From positions 2,170,001 through 2,234,000 of the forward strand of contig OZ251234.1 of assembly GCA_965240325.2 (NCBI GenBank): a stretch of 64,000 nt of DNA, given 5' to 3'. Below are positions 58,301-64,000 of this stretch, in pieces. The DNA is from Rebecca billardiae RCC1528 (taxonomy: Eukaryota; Haptophyta). The notes under the pieces were generated by a model. It did not search any database. It saw nothing but the letters and a program-made list of their open reading frames with translations, and had not been told where the DNA came from. A program made the translations under genes and the position numbers. The first letter of the stretch is position 1, and each line of letters opens with the position of its first letter.

Positions 58301-61300
58301 CGCCGCCGCCCAGCCCGCCACCGCCGAGCCCGCCACCGCCGTTGCCACCGCCGAGCCCGCCGCCTCCAAGCCCGCCGCCTCCTAGCCCGCCGCCGCCCAG
58401 CCCGCCACCACCCAGCCCGCCTCCGCCCAGCCCACCACCGCCGTTGCCGCCGCCGAGCCCGCCGCCTCCGAGCCCGCCGCCGCCTAGCCCACCGCCGCCG
58501 AGCCCACCGCCACCGAGCCCGCCGCCGCCCAGCCCGCCACCGCCGTTGCCACCGCCGAGCCCGCCGCCTCCGAGCCCGCCGCCACCGAGCCCGCCACCAC
58601 CGAGCCCGCCGCCGCCCAGCCCGCCACCGCCGAGCCCGCCACCGCCGTTGCCACCGCCGAGCCCGCCGCCTCCGAGCCCGCCGCCGCCGAGCCCGCCGCC
58701 ACCGAGCCCGCCGCCGCCCAGCCCGCCACCGCCGAGCCCGCCACCGCCGTTGCCACCGCCGAGCCCGCCGCCTCCGAGCCCGCCGCCGCCGAGCCCGCCA
58801 CCGCCGAGCCCGCCGCCGCCGAGCCCGCCGCCGCCGAGCCCACCGCCGCCGAGCCCTCCGCCGCCGAGCCCACCGCCACCGATGCCCCCACCGAGCCCGC
58901 CGCCGCCCAGTCCGCCGCCGCCAAGCCCGCCGCCGCCGAGCCCGCCGCCACCGAGCCCGCCGCCACCGAGCCCGCCGCCGCCCAGCCCGCCACCGCCGAG
59001 CCCGCCACCGCCGTTGCCACCGCCGAGCCCGCCGCCTCCAAGCCCGCCGCCTCCTAGCCCGCCGCCGCCCAGCCCGCCACCACCCAGCCCGCCTCCGCCC
59101 AGCCCACCACCGCCGTTGCCGCCGCCGAGCCCGCCGCCTCCGAGCCCGCCGCCGCCTAGCCCACCGCCGCCGAGCCCACCGCCACCGAGCCCGCCGCCGC
59201 CCAGCCCGCCACCGCCGTTGCCACCGCCGAGCCCGCCGCCTCCGAGCCCGCCGCCACCGAGCCCGCCACCACCGAGCCCGCCGCCGCCCAGCCCGCCACC
59301 GCCGAGCCCGCCACCGCCGTTGCCACCGCCGAGCCCGCCGCCTCCGAGCCCGCCGCCGCCGAGCCCGCCGCCACCGAGCCCGCCGCCGCCCAGCCCGCCA
59401 CCGCCGAGCCCGCCACCGCCGTTGCCACCGCCGAGCCCGCCGCCTCCAAGCCCGCCGCCGCCGAGCCCGCCGCCACCGAGCCCGCCGCCGCCCAGCCCGC
59501 CACCGCCGAGCCCGCCACCGCCGTTGCCACCGCCGAGCCCGCCGCCTCCGAGCCCGCCGCCACCGAGCCCGCCGCCACCGAGCCCGCCGCCGCCCAGCCC
59601 GCCACCGCCGAGCCCGCCACCGCCGTTGCCACCGCCGAGCCCGCCGCCTCCGAGCCCGCCGCCACCGAGCCCGCCGCCACCGAGCCCGCCGCCGCCCAGC
59701 CCGCCACCGCCCAGCCCGCCACCGCCGTTGCCACCGCCGAGCCCGCCGCCTCCGAGCCCGCCGCCTCCTAGCCCACCGCCGCCGAGCCCACCGCCACCGA
59801 GCCCGCCGCCGCCGAGCCCACCGCCACCGCTGCCGCCGCCCAGCCCGCCGCCGCCCAGCCCGCCTCCGCCCAGCCCGCCACCACCGAGCCCACCGCCGCC
59901 GCTGCCGCCGCCCAGCCCGCCGCCGCCCAGCCCGCCGCCACCAAGCCCGCCACCGCCGAGCCCACCGCCACCGCTGCCGCCGCCCAGCCCGCCGCCACCC
60001 AGCCCGCCGCCGCCCAGCCCGCCGCCGCCCAGCCCGCCTCCGCCCAGCCCGCCACCGCCGAGCCCACCGCCGCCGCTGCCGCCGCCTAGCCCGCCGCCGC
60101 CCAGCCCGCCGCCACCAAGCCCGCCACCGCCGAGCCCACCGCCGCCGCTGCCGCCGCCCAGCCCGCCGCCACCCAGCCCGCCGCCGCCCAGCCCGCCGCC
60201 GCCAAGCCCACCGCCACCGCTGCCGCCGCCCAGCCCGCCGCCACCCAGCCCCCCGCCGCCCAGCCCGCCACCGCCGAGCCCGCCACCGCCGCTGCCGCCT
60301 CCGCCGCCGCCGTCGCCGCCGCCCAGCCCGCCGCCCAGCCCGCCGCCCAGCCCGCCGCCGCCGAGCCCGCCGCCGCCAAGCCCGCCGCCACCGAGCCCGC
60401 CGCCTCCCAGCCCGCCGCCACCGAGCTCGCCGCCACCGCCACCTCCGTCGCCGCCGCCGAGCCCGCCTCCGAGCGCGCCGCCGAGCCCGCCGCCCAGCCC
60501 GCCGCCGCCGAGCCCGCCGCCACCCAGCCCACCGCCGCCGAGTCCGCCGCCACCCAGCCCACCGCCGCCGAGTCCGCCGCCGCCGCCCCCGCCGTCGCCG
60601 CCGCCCAGCCCACCTCCGAGCCCGCCTCCGAGCCCGCCGCCCAGCCCACCGCCCAGCCCGCCGCCGCCCAGCCCGCCGCCACCCAGCCCACCGCCGCCGA
60701 GTCCGCCGCCACCCAGCCCACCGCCGCCGAGTCCGCCGCCGCCGCCCCCGCCGTCGCCGCCGCCCAGCCCACCTCCGAGCCCGCCGCCCAGCCCACCGCC
60801 CAGCCCGCCGCCACCCAGCCCGCCGCCACCAAGCCCGCCGCCGCCGAGCCCACCGCCACCGCTGCCGCCGCCGAGCCCGCCGCCGCCCAGCCCGCCGCCA
60901 CCCAGCCCGCCACCGCCGAGCCCGCCACCGCCGCTGCCGCCTCCGCCGCCGCCGTCGCCGCCGCCCAGTCCGCCGCCCAGCCCGCCGCCCAGCCCGCCGC
61001 CGCCGAGCCCGCCGCCGCCCAGCCCGCCGCCACCGAGCCCGCCGCCTCCCAGCCCGCCGCCACCGAGCCCGCCGCCACCGCCACCTCCGTCGCCGCCGCC
61101 GAGCCCGCCTCCGAGCGCGCCGCCGAGCCCGCCGCCCAGCCCGCCGCCGCCGAGCCCGCCGCCACCCATCCCACCGCCGCCGAGTCCGCCGCCACCCAGC
61201 CCGCCGCCGCCGAGTCCGCCGCCGCCGCCCCCGCCGTCGCCGCCGCCCAGCCCACCTCCGGGCCCACCTCCGAGCCCGCCGCCCAGCCCACCGCCCAGCC

Positions 61301-61567
61301 CGCCGCCGCCCAGCCCGCCGCCACCCAGCCCACCGCCGCCGAGTCCGCCGCCACCCAGCCCGCCGCCGCCGAGCTCGCCGCCACCGCCTCCGCCGTCGCC
61401 GCCGCCCAGCCCACCTCCGAGCCCGCCGCCGCCGAGCCCGCCGCCACCGAGCCCTCCACCGCCCAGCCCGCCGCCGCCGAGCTCGCCGCCGCCGCCGCCG
61501 CCCTCGCCGCCGCCGAGCCCGCCGCCGAGCCCGCCGCCGAGCCCACCGCCGCCGAGCCCACCGCCGC

Positions 61568-61599
<32 letters not shown>

Positions 61600-62370
61600 A
61601 GCTCGCCGCCGCCACCACCGCCGTCCCCACCACCAAGCCCGCCGCCTTCGCCGCCGCCACCGCCGCCGCCATCCCCGCCGCCGAGTCCGCCGCCAAGCCC
61701 GCCGCCAAGCCCTCCGCCGCCGAGCCCACCGCCGCCAAGCCCACCGCCGCCGAGCCCGCCGCCGCCAAGCCCGCCGCCGCCGAGCTCGCCGCCACCGCCA
61801 CCGCCGTCTCCACCGCCATCCCCGCCGCCCAGCCCGCCGCCGCCTCATCCGCCGCCGCCGCCGCCTCCCACGCCCCCACCCAGCCCGCCGCCGAGCCCGC
61901 CGCCGCCGAGCCCGCCCCCGCCGAGCCCGCCGCCGCCGAGCCCGCCGCCGCCGAGTCCGCCGCCGCCGAGCTCGCCGCCGCCACCACCGCCGTCCCCACC
62001 GCCAAGCCCGCCGCCGTCGCCGCCGCCACCGCCGCCGCCATCCCCGCCGCCGAGTCCGCCGCCACGCCCGCCGCCAAGCCCTCCGCCGCCGAGCCCACCG
62101 CCGCCGAGCCCGCCGCCGCCGAGCCCGCCGCCGCCAAGCCCGCCGCCGCCGAGCTCGCCGCCACCGCCACCGCCGTCTCCACCGCCATCCCCGCCGCCCA
62201 GCCCGCCACCGCCTCATCCGCCGCCGCCGCCGCCTCCCACGCCCCCACCCAGCCCGCCGCCGAGCCCGCCGCCGCCAAGCCCACCGCCGCCGAGCCCGCC
62301 GCCGCCGAGCCCGCCGCCGCCGAGCTCGCCGCCGCCGCCGCCACCGAGCCCGCCGCCGAGCCCGCCGCCG

Positions 62371-62403
<33 letters not shown>

Positions 62404-62541
62404 CCACCCACGCCGCCCCCCAGCCCGCCGCCGAGCCCGCCGCCGCCAAGCCCACCGCCGCCGAGCCCGCCGCCGCCGAGCCCGCCGCCGCCGAGCTCGC
62501 CGCCGCCGCCGCCACCGAGCCCGCCGCCGAGCCCGCCGCCG

Positions 62542-62573
<32 letters not shown>

Positions 62574-62712
62574 ACCTCCAACGCCGCCCCCCAGCCCGCC
62601 GCCGAGCCCGCCGCCGCCAAGCCCACCGCCGCCGAGCCCGCCGCCGCCGAGCCCGCCGCCGCCGAGCTCGCCGCCGCCGCCGCCACCGAGCCCGCCGCCG
62701 AGCCCGCCGCCG

Positions 62713-62745
<33 letters not shown>

Positions 62746-62884
62746 CCACCCACGCCGCCTCCGAGCCCGCCGCCGAGCCCGCCGCCGCCGAGGCCGCCGC
62801 CGCCGAGCCCACCGCCGCCGAGCCCGCCGCCGCCGAGCTCGCCGCCGCCGCCGCCGCCTTCGCCGCCGCCGAGCCCGCCGCCGC

Positions 62885-62916
<32 letters not shown>

Positions 62917-64000
62917 CCTCCCACGCCGCCGCCGAGCCCGCCGCCAAGCCCTCCGCCGCCGAGCCCGCCGCCGCCGAGCCCTCCGCCGCCGCGCCCGCCG
63001 CCGCCGAGCTCGCCGCCGCCGCCGCCACCATCCCCGCCACCGAGCCCGCCGCCGAGCTCGCCGCCGCCGCCGCCGCCTTCGCCGCCGCCGAGCCCGCCGC
63101 CGCGCCCGCCGCCGCCGAGCCCGCCGCCGCCCCCGCCCCCCACGCCGCCGCCGAGCCCGCCGCCGAGCCCGCCGCCGCCGAGCCCACCGCCGCCGAGCCC
63201 TCCGCCGCCGAGCCCGCCGCCGCCGAGCTCGCCGCCGCCGCCGCCACCATCCCCGCCGCCGAGCCCGCCGCCGAGCCCGCCGCCGAGCCCGCCGCCGCCG
63301 AGCTCGCCGCCGCCGCCACCTCCCACGCCGCCCCCCAGCCCGCCGCCGAGTCCACCGCCGCCTCTCCCGCCGCCGCCGAGCCCGCCGCCGCCCAGCCCGC
63401 CACCACCCAGCTCGCCGCCGCCCCCTCCGCCCTCGCCGCCGCCCAGCCCCCCGCCAAGCTTGCCGCCGCCACCGCCGCCCTCACCGCCGCCGAGCCCGCC
63501 GCCGAGCTCGCCGCCGCCACCGCCGCCCTCACCGCCGCCGAGCCCGCCGCCGAGCTCGCCGCCGCCGCGCCCGCCGCCGCCGCCACCACCGACGCCGCCG
63601 CCCAGCCCACCACCGAGCCCTCCGCCGCCCAACCCGCCGCCACCCAGCCCACCGCCGCCGAGCCCGCCGCCGCCGAGCGCGCCGCCGCCGCCGCCGCCCT
63701 CGCCGCCGCCGAGCCCGCCACCGCGCCCTCCGCCGCGCTCGCCGCCGCCGCCACCGCCCTCGCCGCCGCCCTCGCCGCCGCCCTCATCGCCGCCGAGCTT
63801 GCCGCCGCCGCCGCCGCCCTCGCCGCCGCCCAGCCCGCCGCCGAGCCCTCCGCCGCCGAGCCCGCCGCCGCCGAGTCCGCCGCCACCCAGCCCGCCGCCG
63901 CCGAGCTCGCCGCCTCCGCCGCCTCCCCCAATCCCGCCGCCTTCTCCGCCGCCATCTCCACCGCCGCCCCGCGCGCCGCCGCCCCCGCCGCCCAGCCCGC
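55330..64000 (+). CDS. Giant Ser/Pro-rich secreted protein, 5' part, runs off the window
   Basis: ATG at 55330 opens a frame with no stop to base 64000 (2,890 codons). The N terminus MARAAASAAVLILAACV is a plausible signal peptide. A ~75-residue non-repetitive region has hydrophobic GALLSLAASAVIGAAPASAQ near residue 90, then SPPPFPPPSPPP starts at about residue 105 and the Ser/Pro repeats never stop. Codons are CCG/CCC/CCA with AGC, and periodic V, D, N, L, T, M, A or R replacements. This is the composition of Hyp-rich extensin/pherophorin-type matrix shafts; a globular head would be expected beyond the window, as in the receptor at 3-25 kb. The reverse strand is also open for kilobases as Gly-rich frames, but lacks a signal or a domain. 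The gene is certain as a frame, its product only by analogy. Confidence 0.75.
55689..56590 (+). repeat. 96-bp coding repeat, about seven copies
   Basis: The word GGACCCGCCGCCGAGCTCAC recurs at 55785, 55881, 55977 and onward every 96 bp to about 56361. The 32-residue unit has SPPPDPPPSSPP followed by SPPPNPPPPPQP. Frame is kept throughout. Confidence 0.85.
56881..58010 (+). repeat. Pro-rich repeat block with PPPPVPPPPS words
   Basis: SPPPP steps of 15 bp, with VPPPP at irregular multiples. Blocks such as the stretch starting GTGCCGCCGCCGCCCAGCCC recur nearly identically at about 56896, 57301, 57466 and 57661, showing segmental copying inside the gene. Confidence 0.75.
58134..59477 (+). repeat. 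672-bp (224-residue) in-frame tandem duplication
   Basis: Rare words fix the offset: CCACCGATGCCCCCACCGAG at about 58205 and 58877, and CTCCTAGCCCGCCGCCGCCC at 58379 and 59051, both 672 bp apart. The segments between them match. It contains smaller repeats ending in PPLPPPSPPPPS. Confidence 0.85.

Noticed and set aside
55257-61169. Minus-strand Gly-rich frame of about 1,970 codons, and a further one at 62214-63632
   Set aside because: Same antisense effect as above. The plus-strand frame has an ATG with a signal peptide and stays open over the full 8.7 kb.

Overview
The window is nuclear DNA of a GC-rich, flagellated, protist-type eukaryote. Short GT-AG introns interrupt long exons (donors mostly GTGCG or GTGAG, acceptors mostly GCAG). 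Third codon positions are almost always G or C. The gene content is eukaryotic: meckelin, a polycystin-1/REJ-like receptor, a SUN-domain protein, an OTU protease and a PDK1-like kinase, together with enormous Ser/Pro-rich tracts. A haptophyte-like or similar microalga fits best. That assignment is inference; no marker gene here settles the species.

Layout. 1-1139 (+) is the C-terminal 300 codons of meckelin/TMEM67, a ciliary transition-zone protein, in three exons. 1140-2825 holds no gene, only a ~150-bp tandem duplication. 2826-25631 (+) is read here as one giant gene of five exons and 7,391 codons: signal peptide, ~3,000 residues of Ser/Pro repeats, 15 leucine-rich repeats, a second Pro-rich linker, twelve ~100-residue repeats of a family I cannot name, about five IPT/TIG domains, PKD/REJ, an EGF-like knot and GPS site, five membrane spans and an EF-hand pair. 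25632-29411 holds dispersed repeats and a tandem pair of TIR-bounded units. 29412-31101 (-) is a secreted or Golgi glycosyltransferase-like gene whose frame is broken at a (GC)15 microsatellite. 31431-36596 (+) is a SUN-domain protein with a very long Ala-rich rod.

36597-50262 is mostly repeat territory. It has three TA-flanked TIR elements, a ~750-bp-arm inverted repeat, a compound (AC)n(AT)n microsatellite, a likely retroelement fragment and a ~0.7-0.9 kb tandem duplication. One F-box/ankyrin-like gene (40145-41482, +) lies among them. 50263-53251 (-) is a four-exon OTU-family cysteine protease gene. It is divergent from a PDK1-like protein kinase (53766-54941, +). From 55330 (+) to the window end runs a second Ser/Pro-rich secreted protein, open for 2,890 codons without a stop.

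The genes do not form a pathway. Two neighbours, meckelin and the REJ/GPS receptor, belong to families tied to cilia. The receptor and the last gene look like cell-surface or extracellular-matrix glycoproteins of the hydroxyproline-rich kind. The most notable object is the giant receptor, in particular its twelve-fold repeat array. Intron boundaries were deduced by hand from frame continuity and conserved-domain continuity, not from transcripts.
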